From JASFHF01 sp050123335 (GTDB lineage: Bacteria > Pseudomonadota > Gammaproteobacteria > UBA12402): 11,162 bases of DNA. Under the pieces are notes generated by a model. It saw nothing but the letters and a program-made list of their open reading frames with translations, ran no database searches and was not told the origin of the DNA. The DNA is taken from positions 1 to 11,162 of the forward strand of contig JASFHH010000053.1 of assembly GCA_050123335.1 (NCBI GenBank), read 5' to 3'. Shown here piece after piece: positions 1 through 6,122 of this stretch. A program made the position numbers and the translations under genes. Position 1 is the stretch's first letter. Every line of letters begins with the position of its first letter.

Positions 1-613
1 TTTTTATGGTCAGCTTGGGCGAAAAACTACGAATAAGATATGTCGCATTCTTAAGCCCATTAATCTAAAAGGTAAAAAAGCGAAACAAATTTTCTGTGGG
101 AAGAGCCATACATTAATTTTATGCACAGATGGCACAGTTTTCAGTTTTGGGAATAATTTTTATGGTCAACTTGGACGAAAAACTAAGGGTAAGTCATCCC
201 GCGTTCCTAAGCCCATTGATCTAAAAGGTAAAAAAGCAAAACAAATTTTCTGTAAGATTGACAAAACAATTGTGTTAAATGTAAATGGTAAGAATTTATG
301 CTGTGGGTATAGTTGTTATATTTTATGCTTAGATGGCACAGTTTTCAGTTTTGGGAATAATTTTTATGGTCAGCTTGGGCGAAAAACTACGAATAAGATA
401 TGTCGCATTCTTAAGCCCATTAATCTAAAAGGTAAAAAAGCGAAACAAATTTTCTGTGGGAAGAGCCATACATTAATTTTATGCACTGATGGCACAGTTT
501 TCAGTTTTGGGAATAACTATTGTGGTCAGCTTGGGCGAGAAACTAAGGGTAAGTCATCCCGCGTTCCTAAGCCCATTGATCTAAAAGGTAAAAAAGCAAA
601 ACAAATTTTCTGT
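1..613 (+). repeat. 360-bp tandem duplication inside the RCC1 gene (copies 1-253 and 361-613)
   Basis: Bases 1-126 are identical to 361-486, and 181-253 are identical to 541-613. The stretch between shows only scattered differences. The offset is 360 bp (120 codons, equal to one 52-aa unit plus one 68-aa unit), so the frame is kept. Similarity stops sharply after 253/613, where the first copy continues into the 16-residue insert and the second continues as a normal RCC1 unit. The near-identity indicates a recent duplication or ongoing gene conversion. Confidence 0.9.
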
Positions 614-961
614 GGAGAGAGCCATACATTAATTTTATGCACAGATGGTACAGTTTTAAGTTTTGGGAATAATTTTTATGGTCAGCTTGGGCGAAAAACT
701 ACGAGTAAGATATGCCGCATTCTTAAGCCCGTTAATCTAAAAGGCAAAAAAGCAAAACAAATTTTCTGTGGAAATAGCTATACGTTTATTTTATGTGCAA
801 ATGGTAAGGTTTTAAGTTTTGGGAATAATTTTTATGGTCAACTTGGGCGAGATACTAAGGGCGAGGAGCTACGCCACTGCATTCCTATGACTATTAATCT
901 AGAAGGTAAAAAGGCAAATGACAAATTCAAGCTAGAAAATGCAGTTATAAGATTTCTCTAA
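2..961 (+). CDS. RCC1-repeat (beta-propeller) protein, 5' end outside window
   Basis: The frame is open from base 2 to the TAA at 959-961, so the gene begins upstream. The GTG at 272 is an internal valine inside a repeat and has no Shine-Dalgarno. The product is a run of RCC1 units: each has the core DGTVFSFGNNFYGQLG, then a variable Arg/Lys segment, KPI(N/D)LKGKKAKQIFCG and SHTLILC. Units begin (FYGQLG) at 2, 158, 362, 518, 674 and 830. Spacing is 156 bp (52 aa) except one of 204 bp, where 16 extra residues (KIDKTIVLNVNGKNLC) follow IFC. The last unit decays into a lysine-rich tail ending VIRFL. No membrane segment is seen. RCC1 propellers are eukaryotic-type binding or GTPase-exchange scaffolds and occur in secreted effectors such as Legionella LegG1. 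An effector role here is inference: no secretion signal can be shown and the N-terminus is missing. The next gene is about 100 bp away on the same strand. Confidence 0.85.
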   Translation, partial: FYGQLGRKTTNKICRILKPINLKGKKAKQIFCGKSHTLILCTDGTVFSFGNNFYGQLGRKTKGKSSRVPKPIDLKGKKAKQIFCKIDKTIVLNVNGKNLCCGYSCYILCLDGTVFSFGNNFYGQLGRKTTNKICRILKPINLKGKKAKQIFCGKSHTLILCTDGTVFSFGNNYCGQLGRETKGKSSRVPKPIDLKGKKAKQIFCGESHTLILCTDGTVLSFGNNFYGQLGRKTTSKICRILKPVNLKGKKAKQIFCGNSYTFILCANGKVLSFGNNFYGQLGRDTKGEELRHCIPMTINLEGKKANDKFKLENAVIRFL

Positions 962-1049
962 CTATTTATGTGGTTTGTATCATTACCAAGATTGAAATGG
1001 CAATAAAGACATTGCGTTAAAAGAGCTGGTTGAATAAGAAAAAATCTAT

Positions 1050-1063
1050 TATAATATCCTGCT
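1050..1063 (+). promoter_or_regulatory. -10 element placed for a leaderless glycosyltransferase mRNA
   Basis: A perfect TATAAT lies at 1050-1055, eight bases before the ATG at 1064. Transcription would start at or within a couple of bases of the start codon. No Shine-Dalgarno occurs in the bases before the ATG. The -35 is weak: TTGAAT at 1030-1035 is only 14 bp away. No convincing terminator for the preceding RCC1 gene was found in 962-1049, only a 5-bp GCAAT/ATTGC dyad without a T-run. Confidence 0.6.
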
Positions 1064-1801
1064 ATGCAAATTAAACCAGCGCAACAATTATCAGTAGTTA
1101 TTCCCATGTATAATGAAGAGGATAATGCTGAGATTTTGGTGCGTGAAGTACATGCCATATTAGCGCAACATCCTGATTTTGAAATAATTGTGGTGGATGA
1201 TGGCAGTCAGGATTCTACTTTTGAAAAGCTGAGTTCACTTACCAAGGGTTTACCTCAGTTACGTCCAGTTAGGCATGCTAGGAATTTTGGTCAAAGTATT
1301 GGATTGATCAGCGGTATTAAGAAGGCTAAATATCCCTGGATTGTGACACTTGATGGTGATGGCCAAAATGATCCGGCAGATATTCCTAAATTAATTCAAA
1401 TATCGGAAGAAACAGGTGCTGATCCAAGAGTATTACTAGCTGGACATCGTGTCAATCGTAAAGATGGCAGATGGAGAACGCTTGGTTCGCGCTGGATAAA
1501 TCGTATAAGACGTTGGTTTTTGAAAGATGACTGTCCAGATACTGGATGCGGGACAAAGATGTTTTCACGCGAAAAGTTCATGTTGTTGCCTCATTTTAAT
1601 CATATGCATCGTTATCTTCCTGCTTTGTTTAAAGGTATTGGTGGTAGGGTAATTAATATTCCGGTAAATCATCGGCCAAGAACGCAAGGTCAATCAAAAT
1701 ATGATAGTTGGGGAAGATTAAAAGTTGGTGTAGTAGATTTATTTGGAGTAGCGTGGCTGATTCGACGATTAAAAGTTCCGGAGTATAAAAATGACAGTTA
1801 A
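1064..1801 (+). CDS. GT2-family polyprenyl-phosphate glycosyltransferase (DPM1/GtrB/ArnC-like)
   Basis: This 245-aa protein is a GT-A glycosyltransferase of family 2. The fold opens with LSVVIPMYNEEDN (residues 9-21). VVDDGSQDS (43-51) is the nucleotide-sugar aspartate site, and LDGDGQNDP (96-104) is the DxD-type metal site of the dolichol-phosphate-mannose-synthase subfamily. DTGCGTKMF (159-167) and HRPRTQGQSKY (203-213) are typical acceptor-side motifs of that subgroup. Such enzymes move a sugar from a nucleotide donor to polyprenyl phosphate on the cytoplasmic face. It lacks the two C-terminal membrane helices of GtrB/ArnC; only one moderately hydrophobic stretch (221-235) remains, so it probably sits peripherally on the membrane. 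The start is fixed by the strand preceding VVIPMYNEE. The 3' end overlaps the next gene by 11 bp, implying one operon. The sugar cannot be read from sequence. Confidence 0.85.
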   Translation: MQIKPAQQLSVVIPMYNEEDNAEILVREVHAILAQHPDFEIIVVDDGSQDSTFEKLSSLTKGLPQLRPVRHARNFGQSIGLISGIKKAKYPWIVTLDGDGQNDPADIPKLIQISEETGADPRVLLAGHRVNRKDGRWRTLGSRWINRIRRWFLKDDCPDTGCGTKMFSREKFMLLPHFNHMHRYLPALFKGIGGRVINIPVNHRPRTQGQSKYDSWGRLKVGVVDLFGVAWLIRRLKVPEYKNDS

Positions 1802-2090
1802 TCATGATGCACTCATTAATACTATTTGGTTAGTTATTGGTTTTGGCGGCCAAGCAGTTTTTTCGATGCGGTTTGTGGTGCAGTGGCTGCATAGTGAGAA
1901 GCAAAAACGCAGTGTGATTCCGTTGGCATTTTGGTATTTGAGCATATTTGGTTCGCTAACCATATTAGCTTATGCAATTCATCGACATGATCCAGTCATT
2001 ATTTTAGGCCAGGCATTTGGTACTTTGGTTTATTTGCGTAATTTATATTTTATTTATAAAGAAAAGCAAGCATTGGTAAATACAGGATGA
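1791..2090 (+). CDS. LAB_N-domain small membrane protein
   Basis: This 99-aa protein has three predicted membrane helices (about 8-30, 43-63 and 67-88). It carries the family pattern RFVVQWLHSEKQKRSVIP, then FWYLSIFGSL, DPVIILGQAFGTLVY and LRNLY. That matches the domain named for the N-terminal part of some lipid-A-disaccharide synthases (LAB_N), here free-standing with no glycosyltransferase portion. As I recall, the family is grouped with three-helix PQ-loop/SWEET-type membrane proteins; its activity is not established. Free-standing copies often sit beside GT2 enzymes and ArnT-like transferases in lipid A or envelope sugar clusters. That fits this context and suggests help in handling or flipping a lipid-linked sugar (inference). 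The ATG at 1791 lies inside the glycosyltransferase gene and is preceded by GGAG at 1780-1783 at good spacing, so translation is probably coupled. Confidence 0.8.
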   Translation: MTVNHDALINTIWLVIGFGGQAVFSMRFVVQWLHSEKQKRSVIPLAFWYLSIFGSLTILAYAIHRHDPVIILGQAFGTLVYLRNLYFIYKEKQALVNTG

Positions 2091-2185
2091 AAATGTATTT
2101 ATAGTGTGTCAATATTGTAGTTTAGGAGAACGCTCAGTAATACTGTAGATTTAAGAAAAAAATTAAATTTTAAAGCGGAGTTTAC
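2091..2185 (+). promoter_or_regulatory. Short intergenic leader before the epimerase, weak promoter candidate
   Basis: A weak promoter can be read: TTGTAG at about 2115-2120, a 17-bp spacer, then TAATAC. An 11-bp palindrome CAGTAATACTG (2135-2145) overlaps that -10 and could be a binding site. GCGGAG ends at 2180, five bases before the ATG at 2186. The gap follows directly on the LAB_N stop, so read-through from the glycosyltransferase operon is equally likely. Confidence 0.3.
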
Positions 2186-3235
2186 ATGGGAGTAAATGAG
2201 CATTTAAAATTTAATTTTTTTCTTAAAGATGCGGTGTTAATGAGCGTTCCTGGAAAAAGGTTAGGTAATCACATGAAAATTTTAGTTACTGGCTGCGCTG
2301 GTTTCATTGGCGCGGCATGCAGTGCAAAACTATTAACACGCGGTGATGAGGTTATTGGTGTTGATAATCTTAATGATTATTATGATCCTGCATTCAAGCA
2401 AGCCCGTTTACAAAAATTGCAATCTTATAAAAATTTTGTTTTCCATAAAGTTGATATTACTGATTTAAAAGATTTACAAAAAGTTTTGCGGGAAACTAAA
2501 CCGCAACGTATTTTACATCTTGCAGCACAAGTTGGCGTGCGTTATTCAATTGAAAACCCATTACAATACATCCAGGATAATGTAGTTGGTTTTACTAATT
2601 TATTAAATGAGGCACAAAAGCTAGATAATTTAGAAAATTTGGTTTTTGCTTCAAGTAGTTCAGTTTATGGTGCGAATACCAAGATGCCGTACGCAGTAGA
2701 AGATTTTGTCGATCATCCAATCAGCATTTATGCTGCCAGCAAAAAATGTGATGAATTAATTGCGCATGTTTATGCGCATATGTACAAAATGCCTTTGACC
2801 GGACTGCGTTATTTTACCGTGTATGGTCCGTGGGGTAGGCCGGATATGGCGCCAATGAAATTCGCTAAAAAAATTATGGCTGATGAGCCGATCCCAGTTT
2901 TTAATCATGGCAATCATAGTCGCGATTTTACTTATATTGATGACATTGTGGAAGGCACGATTTTGACTTTAGATAATCCAAAACCATATAGAGTTTATAA
3001 TATTGGGTTTGGTAAGCCAATGCAGTTGATGGATTTTATTAAACTGCTCGAAAAAGCATTAGGCAAAAAAGCCATTATTGATATGCAGCCGAAACAGCCT
3101 GGAGATGTTGATAACACTTGGGCGGATGTTAGCGGTTTAAAAAATGATTTTGGTTATCAGCCGAAAGTTGCACTTGGCGAAGGTATTTCACGCTTCGCCA
3201 AGTGGTTTTTGGAGGATCAAACATTACATGTTTGA
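2186..3235 (+). CDS. NAD-dependent epimerase, UDP-glucuronate 4-epimerase type
   Basis: This extended SDR of the GalE/CapI class likely interconverts UDP-glucuronate and UDP-galacturonate in the cytoplasm for surface polysaccharide or lipid A. Residues are numbered from ATG 2186. The Rossmann motif GCAGFIG is at 36-42, SSSSVYG at 156-162, the catalytic YAASK at 182-186, and RYFTVYGPWGRPDMAP at 208-223. The last is characteristic of UDP-glucuronate 4-epimerases rather than plain UDP-glucose epimerases. The start is uncertain. ATG 2186 has a good GCGGAG but adds 29 residues before MKILVTG. ATG 2273, with only AGG seven bases ahead, gives the 320 aa usual for the family. It lies just downstream of the glycosyltransferase and LAB_N genes, so it could supply the donor sugar. 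Its last 12 bp overlap the convergent gene. Confidence 0.85.
   Translation: MGVNEHLKFNFFLKDAVLMSVPGKRLGNHMKILVTGCAGFIGAACSAKLLTRGDEVIGVDNLNDYYDPAFKQARLQKLQSYKNFVFHKVDITDLKDLQKVLRETKPQRILHLAAQVGVRYSIENPLQYIQDNVVGFTNLLNEAQKLDNLENLVFASSSSVYGANTKMPYAVEDFVDHPISIYAASKKCDELIAHVYAHMYKMPLTGLRYFTVYGPWGRPDMAPMKFAKKIMADEPIPVFNHGNHSRDFTYIDDIVEGTILTLDNPKPYRVYNIGFGKPMQLMDFIKLLEKALGKKAIIDMQPKQPGDVDNTWADVSGLKNDFGYQPKVALGEGISRFAKWFLEDQTLHV
3171..3204 (+). terminator. 12-bp perfect hairpin in the last codons of the epimerase
   Basis: CACTTGGCGAAG (3171-3182) and CTTCGCCAAGTG (3193-3204) pair perfectly around a 10-base loop. G and five T (3206-3210) follow, so this resembles an intrinsic terminator inside the coding sequence, ending about 30 bp before the stop. 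For the convergent minus-strand gene it lies about 20 bp past the stop but without a good U-tract. It could limit read-through in both directions. The T-run is short, so efficiency is uncertain. Confidence 0.5.
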
Positions 3236-3679
3236 TATCAAATAGTGTATTCTTGCTATTTCTTTTTCTTGAGCTTTTTGATATTCATCATCGCTTTTAT
3301 ATCTGGCTTTTACAATTTCGTTTTGTAGGATTTTCAATTGTTTTTTATTATTGTTTACTGTTTTTCTGGTTTGTTTGTTACTAAAAAACAAACATGAAAA
3401 CGGGATTGCTTTTGCTTTCCTGAAAGCAGCATTAAGTCTTTTCTGTAATTTGTCAATTTTAGTATTTGCAAGTTCATGATTATTGTAATCATGGTTTAAC
3501 GTGTTTCTTAGGGTTTTTTTGAACTCTTCGGGATATTTCAGCACAATCATCAGGGTGTTGTTATTTAACAATTTGTTTTTAGAGGATTTTAAGCTGCCTT
3601 CAAAAAGCAGTGTTTTTACAGCATTTTTTATGTTCTTTTTTTCATTGTTGCTAATTAATTCATATGATTCATTCATCAT
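3224..3679 (-). CDS. Small Lys/Asn-rich orphan protein, unrecognised
   Basis: I do not recognise this 151-aa protein. It is basic and rich in Lys and Asn, largely helical by composition, with a heptad-like stretch near 70-90 (ELANTKIDKLQKRLNAAF) and another near 111-142. A short hydrophobic patch (AIPFSCLFFS, 91-100) is too short to be a normal membrane helix. There is no signal peptide. The frame also opens at a TTG at 3742, but that codon has no ribosome site, whereas ATG 3679 is preceded by AGGGGG ten bases upstream; the shorter form is preferred. The extended frame would also have to read through a perfect 12-bp hairpin. It converges on and overlaps the epimerase by 12 bp. The opposite-strand frames are hydrophobic mirror images of this Lys-rich gene. 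It could be a lineage-specific host-interaction protein, but nothing shows that directly. Confidence 0.6.
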   Translation of the reverse strand: MMNESYELISNNEKKNIKNAVKTLLFEGSLKSSKNKLLNNNTLMIVLKYPEEFKKTLRNTLNHDYNNHELANTKIDKLQKRLNAAFRKAKAIPFSCLFFSNKQTRKTVNNNKKQLKILQNEIVKARYKSDDEYQKAQEKEIARIHYLISNM

Positions 3680-3699
3680 GGTTTCTGCACCCCCTGCTG

Positions 3700-3726
3700 C
3701 TATATGGTTAATTTTTAACCATATAG
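3700..3726. promoter_or_regulatory. Perfect 12-bp-arm palindrome upstream of the minus-strand orphan
   Basis: CTATATGGTTAA (3700-3711) and TTAACCATATAG (3715-3726) are exact reverse complements around a TTT centre. On the minus strand the structure sits just upstream of the AGGGGG ribosome site and the ATG at 3679, so it could be an operator at the promoter or a 5'-leader hairpin. It is not followed by a T-run on either strand, which argues against a terminator. Confidence 0.55.
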
Positions 3727-3733
3727 TGTATTT

Positions 3734-3785
3734 ATAGCTCAAAATGCACAGAATGCCATGAAATGAAGGTCAAAAATTGAGCTAT
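3734..3785. repeat. Spaced inverted repeat between the orphan and yajC
   Basis: ATAGCTCAA (3734-3742) and TTGAGCTAT (3777-3785) are perfect 9-bp inverted repeats 34 bp apart, in the spacer between divergent genes. They could be two half-sites of a regulator. The spacing makes a simple hairpin less likely. A 9-bp match can also arise by chance in AT-rich DNA. Confidence 0.3.
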
Positions 3786-3844
3786 TTGCGCGTTTTATGG
3801 CTATTATCTTGAGATTGCTAAAGAGATGATTTTTCGTGATTTTC

Positions 3845-3875
3845 TGATATAATGCGTAAATTATTTAATGTGGAG
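3845..3875 (+). promoter_or_regulatory. Extended -10 promoter and ribosome site of yajC-secDF
   Basis: TGATATAAT (3845-3853) is a perfect extended -10, which explains the lack of a clear -35. Transcription should start near 3860. GGAG at 3872-3875 is two bases from ATG 3878 but eight from ATG 3884, so the second ATG is the likely start. The product then begins MSLLIPDAYA, matching the E. coli YajC start MSFFISDAVA. Confidence 0.7.
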
Positions 3876-3883
3876 ATATGAAT

Positions 3884-4216
3884 ATGAGTTTATTAATTCC
3901 TGATGCTTATGCTGCAGTTCCTGTCGCAGGACATGGTGGTTTTTCAATGAACATGATTTTAATGCTGGTGATTTTTGGTGCTTTTATTTATTTCTTTTTG
4001 TGGCGCCCGCAAGCTAAACGTGCCAAACAGCACCAACAATTAGTAACATCGATTAAACCAGGTGATGAAATAGTTACTGCTGGGGGTATGATGGCAAGAA
4101 TTACCAAAGTAACTGATGATTACTTCCAAATTCAAGTAGGCAAAGAGTCGGAAATTTTGTTGCAAAAAAATTCGATTGCAAGAGTATTACCTAAAGGAAC
4201 AATCAAAGAGTGGTAA
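3884..4216 (+). CDS. yajC: YajC, Sec translocon accessory subunit
   Basis: This 110-aa protein has the same length as E. coli YajC. It is a single-span inner-membrane protein that associates with SecD and SecF and the SecYEG channel. A short N-terminus (MSLLIPDAYA) and a Gly-rich linker lead to one membrane helix (about 21-39). The family signature LWRPQAKRAKQHQQL (39-53) comes next, then a cytoplasmic beta-rich domain with IKPGDEIVTAGGMMARITKV (58-77) and the terminal VLPKGTIKEW. The start at 3884 was chosen on ribosome-site spacing and on the E. coli match. It leads the operon, with one base between its stop and the secD ATG. The queA-tgt genes that commonly precede yajC in gammaproteobacteria are absent. 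Confidence 0.95.
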   Translation: MSLLIPDAYAAVPVAGHGGFSMNMILMLVIFGAFIYFFLWRPQAKRAKQHQQLVTSIKPGDEIVTAGGMMARITKVTDDYFQIQVGKESEILLQKNSIARVLPKGTIKEW

Positions 4217-4217
4217 A

Positions 4218-6119
4218 ATGAACAAATACCCATTATGGAAGAATCTATTGCTGATTGCCGTTTTAATCGTAGCGGCGTTATATGCATTGCCGAATGTTTT
4301 TTTTCAAGACCCTGCGGTGCAGATTTCCAGTACGACTCCTGGGATTGTTTTAAGCCAAGATCTTTTGCAAACAGTAACTACAACGTTAAAGTCTAACAAA
4401 TTACCTTATAAATCAGCAAGCGTTGAAAAAGATCATCTTTTAATTCGTTTTAGTGATATTGATACTCAGCTACAAGCTAAAGAATTATTGAAAAAAACTT
4501 TAGGTGATCAATATATTGTAGCAATAGATTTAGCTTCGGCTGCGCCAGAATGGTTGAGTAAAATCGGCGCGCATCAGGTAAAACTTGGTTTGGATTTGCG
4601 TGGTGGTGTGCATTTCTTATTGCAAATTGATCTTGATTCAGTAATGCAGCGCCGCTTAAAAGGCGATGTACATAATATCGAAGAAGAATTAAGAAACAAA
4701 CGTATTCGTTATACGGGAATAGCACCGCAGCGTCAGGGTCAAGGTTTGATGATTCGCTTTCGTGATGCTGCCACATTGCAAAAAGCGCAAAGCGTTTTAG
4801 CTAATAATTTTAGCGAATTCAAATGGGAAGCAGTTAAAGGAACTAATAATCAATTGTCTGGTAAATTAGTGCCGAATCAATTACAAAAAATTGGGCAGTA
4901 TGCAGTTGAGCAAACCATGACAACTTTGCGTCATCGTGTAAATGAATTGGGGGTTAGCGAAGCTTTAGTGCAGCAGCAAGGACAAAATCGTATTTCGATT
5001 GATTTGCCAGGAGTGCAGGATGCAACTCAAGCGAAAGATATTTTAGGTAAAACCGCAACGCTTGAATTTCATATGGTAGATACTGAACATGACGCAGCGA
5101 GTGCTGCAGCAGGTGGATTAATTCCGCCGGGAACTTCTTTGTATAATTACAATGGCCGGCCGTATTTATTAAAAAATCAAATTATTTTATCAGGAGACTC
5201 AATTACCAACGCAGAATCCGGTTTTGATCCAACTACGGGGCAGCCGATGGTGGGAATTAAACTTGGCGGCGGCGGTGAATCTTTGTTTGAAAGAATTACT
5301 GCGGAAAATGTGGGTAAACCGATAGCGACGGTTTATATTGATTTGCAGCCACATACTACAAAGATTAACGGCAAAGAAAAAATTACTTACAAAAAGAAAA
5401 GCCGCGTAATTAATATTGCAACGATTCAATCAGCGTTAGGTAATAATTTCCAGGTTACCGGATTATCCAGTCCGCAAGAAGCTAATCAGTTGGCTTTATT
5501 ATTACGGTCAGGTGCATTACCTGCAGTAATTGCAATCATTGAAGAAAAAACTGTTGGTCCCAGCATGGGTCAACGCAACATTCATCAAGGTATGCTTTCA
5601 GTTGAAATTGGTTTGCTGTTAGTTGTGATTTTCATGATTATTTATTATCGGTTTTTTGGTTTGGTTGCTGATATCGGTTTGTTAGTTAATATGATTTTCT
5701 TAATTGCAATTTTATCAGCCATTAATGCAACTTTAACTTTTGCCGGTATTGCTGGTATTGTGCTTACTGTTGGTATGGCAGTTGATGCGAATGTGTTGAT
5801 TTACGAACGTATTCGAGAAGAATTACGTAACGGCATGACGCCGCAGGCAGCGATTCATGCTGGTTATGAACGCGCGTTTATTACGATTGTAGATGCGAAT
5901 GTCACTACTTTAATTGTGGCGATGATTTTGTTTGCGTTGGGTACTGGTTCGGTTAAAGGTTTTGCGATTACTTTGACGATTGGGTTAATGACTTCAATGT
6001 TATCTGCAATCATGTATACGCGAGCAATTGTAAATTGGCGTTATGGCGGTAAGCGTGTTAAAAGTTTATCAATCGGAATTAAAGTTGAAAAAAAAGCTGA
6101 AGAAGCAAAGGTAAAATAA
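4218..6119 (+). CDS. secD: SecD, protein-export membrane protein
   Basis: This 633-aa protein is close to the usual length of about 615. SecD with SecF uses the proton gradient to pull exported proteins out of SecYEG on the periplasmic side. It starts MNKYPLWKNLLLIAVLIV, matching the E. coli N-terminus and its first membrane helix (about 8-26). LGLDLRGGVHFLLQ (123-136) is the conserved D1/P1 entry motif. A large periplasmic region runs to about 445. TVGPSMGQRNIHQGMLS (445-461) leads into five C-terminal helices, with the proton-relay motif GMAVDANVLIYERIREELRNG (519-539) in the fourth/fifth-helix region. The frame can be extended upstream to a TTG at 4176, but that lies within yajC; ATG 4218 with AGAG upstream matches the family. 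The C-terminus is a short Lys/Glu tail. SecF starts three bases after its stop. Confidence 0.96.
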   Translation: MNKYPLWKNLLLIAVLIVAALYALPNVFFQDPAVQISSTTPGIVLSQDLLQTVTTTLKSNKLPYKSASVEKDHLLIRFSDIDTQLQAKELLKKTLGDQYIVAIDLASAAPEWLSKIGAHQVKLGLDLRGGVHFLLQIDLDSVMQRRLKGDVHNIEEELRNKRIRYTGIAPQRQGQGLMIRFRDAATLQKAQSVLANNFSEFKWEAVKGTNNQLSGKLVPNQLQKIGQYAVEQTMTTLRHRVNELGVSEALVQQQGQNRISIDLPGVQDATQAKDILGKTATLEFHMVDTEHDAASAAAGGLIPPGTSLYNYNGRPYLLKNQIILSGDSITNAESGFDPTTGQPMVGIKLGGGGESLFERITAENVGKPIATVYIDLQPHTTKINGKEKITYKKKSRVINIATIQSALGNNFQVTGLSSPQEANQLALLLRSGALPAVIAIIEEKTVGPSMGQRNIHQGMLSVEIGLLLVVIFMIIYYRFFGLVADIGLLVNMIFLIAILSAINATLTFAGIAGIVLTVGMAVDANVLIYERIREELRNGMTPQAAIHAGYERAFITIVDANVTTLIVAMILFALGTGSVKGFAITLTIGLMTSMLSAIMYTRAIVNWRYGGKRVKSLSIGIKVEKKAEEAKVK

Positions 6120-6122
6120 TTT

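Noticed and set aside
1..960. Regular repeats considered as a CRISPR array
   Set aside because: The 156-bp units are wholly coding, in one frame, and match RCC1 blades. There are no short repeats with unique spacers.
958..1158. 66-codon minus-strand frame across the promoter and start of the glycosyltransferase
   Set aside because: It is antisense to a well-supported gene and promoter and has no recognisable protein features.
3202..3384. Hydrophobic 60-codon plus-strand frame after the epimerase
   Set aside because: It overlaps the epimerase end and is antisense to the 3' part of the minus-strand orphan. It lacks a start signal.
3501..3737. Hydrophobic 78-codon plus-strand frame that could look like a membrane protein
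   Set aside because: It is the mirror of the Lys/Asn-rich minus-strand gene. The minus-strand reading has a good ribosome site and normal amino-acid use.
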